Shown here: positions 53,602 through 63,375 of the stretch, piece by piece
Numbering within the stretch: the first letter of the stretch is position 1
Layout of the letters: every line of letters begins with the position of its first letter
Assembly: GCA_014529385.2 (NCBI GenBank)
Contig: CM043961.1
Span: forward strand, 12,338,478-12,402,477
Direction of reading: 5' to 3'
Length of the DNA: 64,000 nucleotides
DNA from: Adiantum capillus-veneris
Taxonomy: Eukaryota > Streptophyta > Polypodiopsida > Polypodiales > Pteridaceae
Position numbers and translations under genes: made by a program
The notes under the pieces: generated by a model
What the model saw: the letters and a program-made list of their open reading frames with translations, nothing else
What the model was told of the DNA's origin: nothing
Databases searched by the model: none

Positions 53602-56193
53602 CTAGCTTTTTGGTATCCAGATTTGTTGAGCTTTTTGGCTTTGACTTGTTGTCCTGTTCTTTTGACCTGTCATGGTTGTTGCTGAAGGGGTTGGTGATAG
53701 TGATGCCCTGAGTTGATGATAGGGGATGTCGTAAGATTCATCACTATCGCTACTATCCTCAGCAAGGTTGACTTCTTGTGATTTCCCTTGATTTTTTGGT
53801 TGGTAGTGGAAAGTTACTGTCTGTTTGCTCCTGGGTGGTAGTTTCTTGGAGGATTGTTCTAGCCCATTGATTAGAGCATTGTTAGCTCGTTGCTCTGGTC
53901 GTATTCCTCCTAGCTGAGTCTTTGCATCCTTATAAGGAGCCATGTATGAGGATTCTTGTGGTGGATGTGTCTTCACCGAGGACTTTGGAATCCACTTTTG
54001 ATGCACTTTATTCGTGTAGCGATGACATTGATTCCCGGGTCGTTGATCTTCTTGAAGCTCAAAGTGTTCTACAGAGTCATAGAACTCGTCGTCTTCTTCA
54101 TCTTTTGATTCTCCACATTTCTTTGTTTGCTCCTTATTTCGAGAGCTTGTTGATGTCTGGTTCTCTTCGTTTTCCTGGATTACACTCACTGCAAAATAAG
54201 GAACGACATCATAGCCATTTTCATCACAAAACTTTGTTGTGGGAGCATCCTCCACGGCGCACACGTCTAGAGTAGCCAAGATGTGTTCCCATCCAAAAGG
54301 CTCTAACTCTTCTTCAGAAAATGGTTCTGGGATATAGTCCATATCCTCTATAACCCGCTCTAGGATACATTCCTCACGCTTCAAGCTACCACATTGTGAA
54401 GCTCCACACATCCACAGTTCTTTAGGCTTACCTAACCAAGCTGGAAGTTCTGATCCTGCTACTGTGGCGGAATGAAACTCCTCAACCGGTGTTCTCGTCA
54501 CATCCCTATAGCTATGGTCCCTCAAGTTTATCTTTGTTATGGTTTCCATATGTCTCAGGTATATATGGTCATAACCCCAATCTTGGACCATTTTCAATTG
54601 TCGCATGAATGGTCTTCCCAGAATGATGTCATAGTTGTTCTTCTTGCCAAAGTCAACAACAACAAAAGTGTGTTTATATTCAATGCCACAAGAAGTAACA
54701 AGTACTTTTTCTAGAAGTCCTAGGGGCTTTTCCTTGTGTCCGTCTGCAAGCTGCAGGGTCATTCGTGTGGATATCAAGGCAGGTTTTCCCCACTTCTTCC
54801 AAACCTCTTTGGTTGCAATGGCCACACCAGCTCCACTGCCAAGGATTGCCATGGTTTTTACACCATTGAATTCCAAAGGAAGGGTGGTGTTTCCATCTTC
54901 TCCCTCGTAATAGTCGCCTACCTTGTTTAATGGCACTGGCCTAGTATTTAGTTGAGGCATTTCAAGCTCTTTGATGCCTTCCTCGATTTGAGTCATTGGG
55001 GTTTTTACACTAAATTTCTCTAGACATTTACCCACATTAGCCCACATGTTTGGTCTTATTCTGAGCAACTCAGCTAACATTATTGTACAGGGGACTGGGG
55101 TAGATAGAATATCTACTAGCCCCTTTGAATCGATGGCTTTGTTGGGAGACAGTCTCTGTGATGGGACTGCAACCACATCTGACTTGGTCTCGTACTCTCC
55201 CATGTAGGATGGTAGCGTTCTTAACGAATGGGGTTGACTATCCATAGATTGTACAGATCCTTTGTCGCCCCAATATGATCGCACGTCTAGATTCATTTGA
55301 GATCTAGTCTCAAATTCCTCTATTGGTGGTAGAAATACTCCTCGTTCATCACCAGTCTTGTCTACTCCTCTTCTTAGGTCATCGGCTTCATTGGCCTCTC
55401 TGACTTGTTTCCACAATTCGTCAAGACCATCTATCTCTTTACAATCCTCAGGTATAGCTTGGTGAAATCCCTCGGAAGAGTTATCCGTGGTATTCAGTAC
55501 TATCCTTGGTTCTAATGCTGGGTCTTTGAGGTTTGGTCTGTGCTCATGACTAGAATCTGGCTCTTTTAGTTCCTGGTTTGGTGGGATTACTTGTGTAGGC
55601 ATGACACGGATCACATCCTTAGGTTTTGCAACTATTTGTTCTAGTAAAGCTTGGGCTGTTTGAATCATTTTTTGGCACATTTCAAACCTTTGCTTTTCTA
55701 GTTCCGCATCGGGATATGTCATCCACCTGTGTTCTTGGGTTTGGTTGTTTTTGAGCCTCACATCATAGGATTTCAAGAGGGTATCTAATATCTCATTAAC
55801 CTTCTCTGCCAACACAGATCCTCCTAAACTAGCACTTCTCGGTTTCTCATCCATGGATGGTTCTTCTAGAGGTTTAACCATCTGTGTAAGAGAAGGTGCC
55901 TCCTTTTCCTCATGTTGTTTTATCTTCTCCTCAGCTTCAGTAAGCTTCTCAGCTAGGGATTTTTGCTCTCGTTCCCTGCGTGCTTTCATCCTAGTCTTTC
56001 TAGCTTTCCAACTATTTCGTTTGCTCTTGGTTTTCTGACTAGGTGCGTCTGTCTTTGGTCCATCATTTGTCTTTGGACTCATGTCACTTTCTGTGTTCTT
56101 TGTCTCTGGATTCTCATCAGCTTTCTTTTGAGCTTGTGCTCTCGTAACCACTTGAACTGGTACAACATTTTCATTTTCTGAGCTACTAGGTAG
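53602..56193 (-). CDS. Element B protease-containing ORF
   Basis: An open frame of 863 codons that begins right after a UAG and has no convincing ATG near its 5' end, so it would be made by readthrough from the upstream frame. The first 90 residues are Lys/Glu-rich and probably coiled-coil. Next come EKVNEILDTLLKSYD and NQTQEHRWMTYP. Near residue 400 the retropepsin-like fold has VKTMAILGSGAGVAIATK, then ADGHKEKPLGLLEKV and ILGRPFMRQLKMVQDW. The active-site triad is G-S-G where element A keeps D-S-G (codon ggc for an expected Asp codon), so the protease should be inactive. Later blocks are FGWEHILATLDVC and a Gln/Lys-rich tail with WIPK words. Confidence 0.8.
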   Translation of the reverse strand, partial: LPSSSENENVVPVQVVTRAQAQKKADENPETKNTESDMSPKTNDGPKTDAPSQKTKSKRNSWKARKTRMKARREREQKSLAEKLTEAEEKIKQHEEKEAPSLTQMVKPLEEPSMDEKPRSASLGGSVLAEKVNEILDTLLKSYDVRLKNNQTQEHRWMTYPDAELEKQRFEMCQKMIQTAQALLEQIVAKPKDVIRVMPTQVIPPNQELKEPDSSHEHRPNLKDPALEPRIVLNTTDNSSEGFHQAIPEDCKEIDGLDELWKQVREANEADDLRRGVDKTGDERGVFLPPIEEFETRSQMNLDVRSYWGDKGSVQSMDSQPHSLRTLPSYMGEYETKSDVVAVPSQRLSPNKAIDSKGLVDILSTPVPCTIMLAELLRIRPNMWANVGKCLEKFSVKTPMTQIEEGIKELEMPQLNTRPVPLNKVGDYYEGEDGNTTLPLEFNGVKTMAILGSGAGVAIATKEVWKKWGKPALISTRMTLQLADGHKEKPLGLLEKVLVTSCGIEYKHTFVVVDFGKKNNYDIILGRPFMRQLKMVQDWGYDHIYLRHMETITKINLRDHSYRDVTRTPVEEFHSATVAGSELPAWLGKPKELWMCGASQCGSLKREECILERVIEDMDYIPEPFSEEELEPFGWEHILATLDVCAVEDAPTTKFCDENGYDVVPYFAVSVIQENEENQTSTSSRNKEQTKKCGESKDEEDDEFYDSVEHFELQEDQRPGNQCHRYTNKVHQKWIPKSSVKTHPPQESSYMAPYKDAKTQLGGIRPEQRANNALINGLEQSSKKLPPRSKQTVTFHYQPKNQGKSQEVNLAEDSSDSDESYDIPYHQLRASLSPTPSATTMTGQKNRTTSQSQKAQQIWIPKS

Positions 56194-56487
56194 CTAAACA
56201 ATCCCTGATACATTTGTTGTGATTTTCCTGATTTGGTTTGGTTTTTTCGGGCAATCGGGGATTAAGTGAGTGATGCCACACTCAAGACAATAGGCATTTA
56301 CTTTAGTGATCTCCGTATGAGGACAGTGTTTGACCAAGTGGTTGTCACGACTTTTGTGACAATCTGTCTCTGGTTGAGGAGATTCTTTTAGCATTTCCTC
56401 TTGGCTATAAGCAAGCTTCGACCTAGATAAGCTACTATTTTCAATGAATCGCAATGTCCTTTCGTCCATTTCATACCTTCTTTCTTT
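56194..56487 (-). CDS. Element B zinc-knuckle segment
   Basis: Same frame as the gag upstream and the protease ORF downstream, bounded by UAG at 56490-56488 and at 56196-56194. ATG at 56469. The first knuckle reads CHKSRDNHLVKHC: the second Cys is Ser (codon agt). The second, CLECGITHLIPDC, is complete. Both use the short CX2CX3HX4C spacing. Expected role: binding the element's RNA for packaging. Confidence 0.75.
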   Translation of the reverse strand, partial: KERRYEMDERTLRFIENSSLSRSKLAYSQEEMLKESPQPETDCHKSRDNHLVKHCPHTEITKVNAYCLECGITHLIPDCPKKPNQIRKITTNVSGIV

Positions 56488-58053
56488 CTACTGAAACCCA
56501 GAAGGTGGAGGTTGTACCGGCCTCACCACTCCATGTGTTTCTCTAACATTTTGTTGCTCCGAAGGGTAGTACTCACTTTGGTTGCTATACCACATTGTAG
56601 CTGGTACTGGAGTTGGTTTATTTGATGCTTCCATCATTGGCATGTATCTCATGTCTACCGGCATTCTAGCACCTGGCAGCGGAGGTTGTTGTCCTAAGAC
56701 AAGCTGTGGCCTTAAAACTCCTACTGGTCCTGGCGCATTCCCTGTAATGTATCTAGGTGGAGTAGGTGCTTCTGGAACAGGTTGTACATACCACTCCCTA
56801 GAATTTTCCAAGCTATAATAGCACTCTTCCCCTGTATGATTCCTCCATTTTCTTTTAATTTCACACCACTTCGGCTCTCCCGAATCAGACCTTACAAGAG
56901 GAATCAACCTCTTGACCAAGTCGTCGATAAACTTTTCTTGATCAATAGGTGCCGTTGGCTTGGCAATGGACTCACTTATCTGTGAAACACTGTGCTGAGA
57001 GGATGTGTCATCTCCTTGACTCTGAAAGTCCTTTTCTTTGTATGCCTCACAGTTATCCACTAGATAAAGAGCTTCTTTGATAAACTCGTTTAGCATCATC
57101 CTCCTTATCCTATGCAAATCCTTTTGAAGGCCCTCATCTCTCATTCCGTGGATAAAGATCAACATCAGTCGTGCTTGTGTAGGTAATTCCGCTCTCGGAC
57201 AGAGCTTAACATATCTCTTGAGCCGTAATGATGCTTTGCGTACTGATTCATCCTCTTTCTGTTTGAATCTATGGATTTGTGAGACCGTGTTGTGAGCAAT
57301 GCCTTTTGGCGAGAATTCTTCGATAAACTCCTCAAACAACTCATCTAGGGTCTCAAAATCCCATTTTTCCACCGAGTCGAACCATGTAGCTGCATCATCT
57401 TCTAGAGTCAATCCAAATCCCGCAAACTGTGTCGCAAAATCTGAAACTTCCTCTGCTCTAATCACTCTTCTAAAAGCCGCTACGTGATCTCTCGGATCTT
57501 TATCTCCGGAGTATTTTCTGTTTACCCATTTCTGGACTAGGGATGGTCTAACTCGTCGATTGTCTACAAGTCTAACCAGTGACTCTCCCAATCCTTCTCT
57601 CATTATCGCTCTTGAAGGGAATCCTGGTGGCTCTCTTCTTGGAATTCCTATAGGAATTCCCGTGTTTGGTGGAGGCATTTGTGGTCCTTCATTGACCAAA
57701 TGTCCACCTCTTTCTAGTACAGTCTGTGGATTTGTGCTTTCTACAACTCTGTATTCTCGTTCATACTTGTCGACAACCATAGATCTCCATTGACAGTCGA
57801 CTCCGTATGTGTAGACATATAAGAGCTTGTAATCCGTTATCTCTTCTAGGTATGGATCTGAGCACCTATAAAGATTGACCTCATTGTCGTCAATGTATCT
57901 ATATAGTCCTTCACTCTCATGTCCAATCATCCAAACTCTCTCAACATGATGGGTCTTTATCAATTGTAAGTTTGGAAGATCCATTGTGGGAGGATATTCC
58001 TTTATCGGGATCTCCAAGCTTGTGTAAGCTGCGTTTGAATCTAGGGTAGACAT
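56488..58053 (-). CDS. Element B gag (capsid)
   Basis: 521 codons from ATG 58053. The N-terminal about 115 residues are a lineage-specific domain (VERVWMIGHESEGLYRYI, YKLLYVYTYGVD) shared with element A. Residues about 185-345 form the retrotransposon gag domain: KYSGDKDPRDHVAAFRRVI, DDAATWFDSVEKW, LFEEFIEEFSPKG, LRLKRYVKLCPRAELP, LYLVDNCEAY. The C-terminal third is Pro-rich. It ends in UAG, and the same frame goes on into the knuckles. The intact frame fits a recent insertion. Product: structural protein of the virus-like particle in the cytoplasm. Confidence 0.85.
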   Translation of the reverse strand: MSTLDSNAAYTSLEIPIKEYPPTMDLPNLQLIKTHHVERVWMIGHESEGLYRYIDDNEVNLYRCSDPYLEEITDYKLLYVYTYGVDCQWRSMVVDKYEREYRVVESTNPQTVLERGGHLVNEGPQMPPPNTGIPIGIPRREPPGFPSRAIMREGLGESLVRLVDNRRVRPSLVQKWVNRKYSGDKDPRDHVAAFRRVIRAEEVSDFATQFAGFGLTLEDDAATWFDSVEKWDFETLDELFEEFIEEFSPKGIAHNTVSQIHRFKQKEDESVRKASLRLKRYVKLCPRAELPTQARLMLIFIHGMRDEGLQKDLHRIRRMMLNEFIKEALYLVDNCEAYKEKDFQSQGDDTSSQHSVSQISESIAKPTAPIDQEKFIDDLVKRLIPLVRSDSGEPKWCEIKRKWRNHTGEECYYSLENSREWYVQPVPEAPTPPRYITGNAPGPVGVLRPQLVLGQQPPLPGARMPVDMRYMPMMEASNKPTPVPATMWYSNQSEYYPSEQQNVRETHGVVRPVQPPPSGFQ

Positions 58054-60517
58054 GATTTCTAGGCTTAAGAGCTTTTGCTTGGTTCAAGTAGACTTAGTCC
58101 ACTGTGTTCAAGTGCTTTGGTTAGGGAAAAGTCGAAACTATGTCCAAAACCGCAACCGTTTCGTCACAATTCTCGCAAATTGTCGCTTTCAGACACCCCC
58201 GACTTCCGGATGAATTTTGAGGCCTTAAACGATGTTTTTTTCAAACTTGAACTAAATGGTTGCCATAGGCAAACATTTAGTTCATGTTTTGCTCTAAGAT
58301 CTGTAGAGCCGCTCTCAGGCTACGTTTTGATATAAAAACTTTTCCGATCCGATACCGTTTGTGAAAGTTATGGCCAAAATAGTGAAATGCAGTTTAGAAT
58401 GGTCAAAATGAGTCCAAATTCAATTTTGAAAAAAGATTTGGGATCTCTGTCACACTGTGAACACTTATGTATGGTCAAAATTACATTTGAACCCTAAAAC
58501 TGGCCTGGAAACATGCTATGCGTAGGATGTCTATATGCTCAGAATTTAACAAAATTTTGTCCAGAGACTCCCCTTAAGTCCAACAACACAATGGTATGCT
58601 CAGAATTTCATTTGGACCTAAGAATGGCCTTGAGACATCCTACGCGTAGGATGTTTTTTTGCTCAGAATGACTTGAAATTTTCACCCCAGCTTCTCCTTG
58701 ATGTGCTGATCACAGTGGTGTGCTCATAAGTTGGTTTGGAGTCCTAAATCAAGCTAGAGACATCCTACGCGTAGGATGTCTAACTGCTCAGATTTTGTCC
58801 AAACTTGCACTGTAGCTTCCCCTTGATGTGCTAAACTCACATCTATTTTTACTTTTTGATTGTGACACCTATAGGTTAGTCAAATGCTCAAGAATCTGTT
58901 CCAAAAGCCTGATGTCTGTTCTGATGAATTCCCAAGTCAAATCAACTCCAAATTGGACCAAATTTGCCTAGGAGGCTTATCTAAGGCTATATGACAGCAT
59001 GGTATGATCACAGTAGAATTTTGGTTTCAGAATTATGCATTAGACATCCTACGCGTAGGATGTCTAACTGCTCAGAATTTCCCCAAATTTGAACCACAGA
59101 CTCTCCTTAAGGTGCTGATCACTGTGGTATGCTCAGAATTTCATTTAGACTCCAAAATCACACAGAAGACATCCTACGCGTAGGATGTCTTTTTGGCCTG
59201 TTTGACCCCAGACTTGTCCCACAACTTCCCCTTGATGTCAGTAACCCAGTGCTATGCTTAGATTTTAATTTGGATGTCAAAAGACCCCAAAGCTAGCTCT
59301 TCTAGCCTTTTTTCAGTCAAAAGTGCTAAAGTCTGTTCAATCTTCACTTTCACCGACCCAAATGAGATGAAATTGATCACATGCACTCAATACAACATTT
59401 AGAACATGCCTTTGAAGTCACCCTATGGTTTGGTCTAAAAAATTATGCCATGGGCACAATTGGGTAGGATGTCTGGCAATTTCAGTCTATCTGGCCTTAT
59501 TCTGTCAAGATATGGTCAAGTTCCCCTTTCCAGGTGAAAATAGGGTAAAACCTACCTTCTGAACACATTGGTCAACTCAGAATTTCAAAATTTTCACCAG
59601 ATCACCCTGTAGACATCCTACGCGTAGGATGTCTACTGCTGATTTTTTTTAGACTGAAGTGTCCCTGATGCTTCCTTATGCTCTCAGCAAGTGCAAGTAT
59701 GCTTCACAATTGCAAAAACATGCAAAAATCACTCAATTAAGCCTTTGCTGACATTTTACGTTTTTTGACTCCGCCTTTTGGCTTTTGGTCAACAAAAATA
59801 GGGAAAAACACCCAAGTCAATATGAAAATAGGGTAAAACCTACCCTCTGAACACACTGGTCAACTCAGAATTTCAAAATTTCCACTAGATCACCCTTGAG
59901 ACATCCTACCTACCCTCTGAACACACTGGTCAACTCAGAATTTCAAAATTTCCACTAGATCACCCTTGAGACATCCTACGCGTAGGATGTCTATGTTTAA
60001 AGAATTGCAGGTTTTCTTCACAAAACCCTTGCAAATGCTCTTTTATATGCACATCATCAGTCAGTCATACAAAAATATCCACAAAAGCTTGTTTAATGCA
60101 TTTTTACCCTCAAAAGCACACTTTTCCATGATTTCAAATGCAATCAAGCACTTTAGCAAATAATTCAGTGTTGAATAGCTCTAGATCAGAATCGGATCAC
60201 TTACCTAAAGCTACTCCTACAAATCATATGGGGTTTTGCATCTATGAGTAGAAAAACGCTTCACTGCCACACACGGACTAGTAAACGCTTTTATCACCTC
60301 ACAAATCACTCGACCACCAAAAACTACTCTAATCCACAGATCCTAACTAAACCTATCTAGTCGCAGACCCTCGGCGAGACACACGCTTCCTGGCTATCCA
60401 CTTGATCGCGGAATATCCTCTTTCGGATCCACTTAAGAAAAACGCTTTCTTTAGCCGAAACTAAATCAAGCAACCATCACAGGAGTGTTAGTAGGAAACC
60501 TACTTAGGTCTTTGTGT
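58054..60517 (-). other. Element B 5' leader (non-coding)
   Basis: About 2.46 kb between primer site and gag ATG, with no long ORF. It is built from diverged units of about 125 bp that combine a CTACGCGTAG-centred palindrome with words such as GCTCAGAATTT and TCCCCTTGATGTGCT. A separate duplication of about 70 bp lies at 59840-59980. The leader must hold the packaging signal of the element RNA; which part does so is unknown. Confidence 0.75.
58509..59993. repeat. Array of CATCCTACGCGTAGGATG palindromes
   Basis: Seven copies centred at about 58520, 58644, 58769, 59053, 59178, 59622 and 59980. Most extend to a perfect 22-24-bp palindrome with outer AGA/TCT. The first is degenerate on its left arm. 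A half copy (GAGACATCCTAC) at 59898-59909 was cut by the local duplication. Intervals are 124, 125, 284, 125, 444 and 358 bp. Confidence 0.95.
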
Positions 60518-60534
60518 CCCCGGCAATGGCGCCA
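60518..60534 (-). promoter_or_regulatory. Primer binding site of element B (tRNA-Asp)
   Basis: The minus strand reads TGGCGCCATTGCCGGGG, one base inside the 5' LTR. It is complementary to the CCA end of plant tRNA-Asp(GUC) with one mismatch (A for G in a CpG). Known knowledge: Athila-type elements use tRNA-Asp. Confidence 0.88.
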
Positions 60535-60535
60535 A

Positions 60536-61492
60536 TGTTGGACGGGAGCGACTCACACACCCATGAAGTGCATGCAAATACTACCTAGATCAACATAATG
60601 TCAATCGAGGACATAGATGACACGATAGGCACACGGAGGAAATCTCTTTAGCTTGTCAGGCTGAGACCATCCTACACATACAACACTCTGGAAGGCCAAC
60701 TATACCACAATCAAGAACCTCACTGCTCTCAACTATACCACCTAGCCACATACACACATACGGAAGGTAACTCACCTAATCATGCCAGATTCATATGAAA
60801 CTTAAGGAACACCATCCCCTCACTAGGATACACCTGTCCCTAAGCTTCTACACTATATCCCTCGCTCTAAACCCATCTGCGGAAAACGCGTAGGATGACA
60901 GAGCCGAATTTTGAAAGTGCCTAAAACTGAAATTTATGAGTATCTATGCGTAGCTTATGTCTCCACGATTCTATAGACTACTAGCACGTAGAAAACAGAC
61001 ATCGTTTGATACACTTACGACCACAAATAACTCGTAGATGCGTCGACGTGTGCGCTTTGTCTCGTGTGGAATGCTTGGCGTCGTCGCCTAGCTCTCCTCG
61101 AGCCTACAACAATGGTGCAGTCGGATCTCCAATGTGTTGAGTGAGCCGAGCGTAGCGAGAGGATGAAGCTCACGCTCACTCTCTTTCTCTCTCACACACC
61201 GTAGACGGCAGCGCTAAGTTTTTGATTATGATTAAAAGTCCCTTTACAAAATGACCTAGGTACCTTATATACTAAGGCTACCTTAGGTTTAACGAAAAAT
61301 GGGCTTGAAAGGGTCAAATGGCTTTGTATTTACAATCTGGAAGTGCCATTGCACCCCGGCTTCTGAAACTAGAACAACTACTCATTACAAATGACATTTA
61401 TAGCCATAATCCGCAACATTTCATAACTCGCAAAAGATAAGACTTTGGTACGAAACTTGAGTTATGTTGTGTTGTTGACCCAGCGGTCAACA
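60536..61492 (-). repeat. 5' LTR of element B
   Basis: 957 bp, begins TGTTGGACGG and ends GGTCAACA on the plus strand, the two ends forming the usual short inverted repeat. Minus-strand TATA box TATATAA at 61264-61270. Confidence 0.93.
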
Positions 61493-62300
61493 ATGGCAAA
61501 GAGTGCTTGATATATACAGGATGTGCATGTCATTTATGCTGCAATTTTCTGTTGAGATTTGATTTTGCACACACTATTACACATTGGAGTCTCTCCTAAG
61601 TTATAAGTGCACTGTAATTGACATGTTCGGTTGTACAAAATTTGACAAATCTTGATCAGTCTAAATGATTGAAAGAGAAGGTTATGGGTTTGTGAGGATC
61701 CATAAACAAGCCTGCTGGAAGAGTGCAATGGCTTCATACCACACAATGATGCCTGTTATATTTTCAATTTGCAATCTTGGAAAAAAAGAACCAGTATGGA
61801 TGCCTTGGGAGACAATTCAACCAGCTTAGAAAATCCTTATAAATTAAAGACTCTATAGTGGAAAAGGAGTGGCAGGCACCATTATTCACTAGACAGTGAA
61901 ATTTTTTGCTTAAGTACTTTCATGCCAGGTGTTAGAGTGTTCATATTCCAATCCAAAGTGTGTCTTACTTGCATGATCCCGAGTATTAAAATTTACACTT
62001 GATGTCAAATGAAGAGGTGATTAAGGTTTTTTTATCAAGTCGTCAATATGTTGTATTCCAATGCTCAAGACTTTATTAACTGCATCAAAGTGTTGAGTAC
62101 ATTTAGATTAAAGGAACAACCTTTGGCAAATGATTTTGTTCAATCAATGAGAAAGGATCAACCTGCATGCAAATGAAGGATCATGATAGGTGGTGGAGAA
62201 TCACTCAAGTCTTCATCCACTTGCAATGAAAGTTCTGGAAGAATGTGTGGAAAATTTGAGATTTGAGAGTAATTGGAGCATGTACAAGTACGTTCATAGC
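61493..62300 (+). pseudogene. hAT-type transposase (DUF659), right part
   Basis: Directly after element B and its ATGGC duplication, the plus strand reads CAA TGG CAA AGA across the join and continues with QRVLDIYRM, then THYYTLESLLSYK and TVIDMFGCTKFDKS. At 62215-62300 LAMKVLEECVE and FESNWSMYKYVHS match the hAT C-terminal dimerisation block (ERNWS-type). Stops and frameshifts are common. This is the second half of the gene split by B. Confidence 0.8.
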
Positions 62301-63311
62301 ACTTGAAATTTTAGTTTACATGTATTGCAATGAAAGGATATTACATCATATTGAAAGTGTTGGCTATGAGAAATAAATCCCTAGTTGGGTGTACAACTGC
62401 CAAGCAGGAGATGAAGGTGATTGCAACATTGGCACAACAGGATGCACAATAACTAAGAAAAAAGAGAACCTCACAATAGATGTACACAATTGAGTAAAGC
62501 AAGATAGATCATGGAAAGAGATAAAGAAAAACAATGATTTAATATACTTAGCATAATCAATCACAGATTTATTAGGCGTGAATTTGTAACTGATGTTTAT
62601 ACTCTTAAAAAACCCTTAAATATATACGATGGAGCTTCAAGACAAAATTACATTGATTTTATGGATGTAGAGCTTAATGTTGTGATGGTTGGTGTTTAGA
62701 ACGTGCTTATTCAACAATGAATTGGTTTCTTATGATACTAGGGATGCTTAATTGAGCTTGGTTGAATTTGTATTCATTTGTCATTCCATACATATAATTT
62801 GTCTAATCAAGCAAATGAGATGGTAATAGTGGCTACACGCCAATGTGTAGAAGCCAATCCATCCATTGAAAGTTTTATAGAAAATTGGACATTGAGAGGA
62901 TGAAGACGCCTCTAAGTCTAGTGCAGGGACTAACTCCAGATGGATAACCAAATGACTCATGTGTGTCCCCTAGATAGGCGGAGGATTAATACACTGTGTT
63001 AAGTTTTATACATTTTGGCTAAGATGATGAAGGCTTTGTTCCATTCTTACTTGTGACATTGCAGGTGTTTGGAAAGCTGGTATCCAACGCTGTGCTTTAC
63101 ATGCCTGGCATCGTGCAAGGCCTCCTTTGGTAGCAGCCTGCATATGAAGGAACACATTTCGTTCATCCCTTGGCCCATGACATGTGATCATCCTCCCTCC
63201 TCTACCCATTCTGTACTCCCCCTCCCATTGTGTGATGGTTCCATCCAAACACATAACCACAGGCTCCCGCTCTCAGCACATGCTAGTCCATACTCCCATG
63301 GCATCGCATTG

Positions 63312-63375
<64 letters not shown>

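Noticed and set aside
58509-59993. Palindrome array as a CRISPR array or terminators
   Set aside because: Plant nuclear context, irregular intervals of 124-444 bp, spacers that are related to each other, and position inside a retrotransposon leader.
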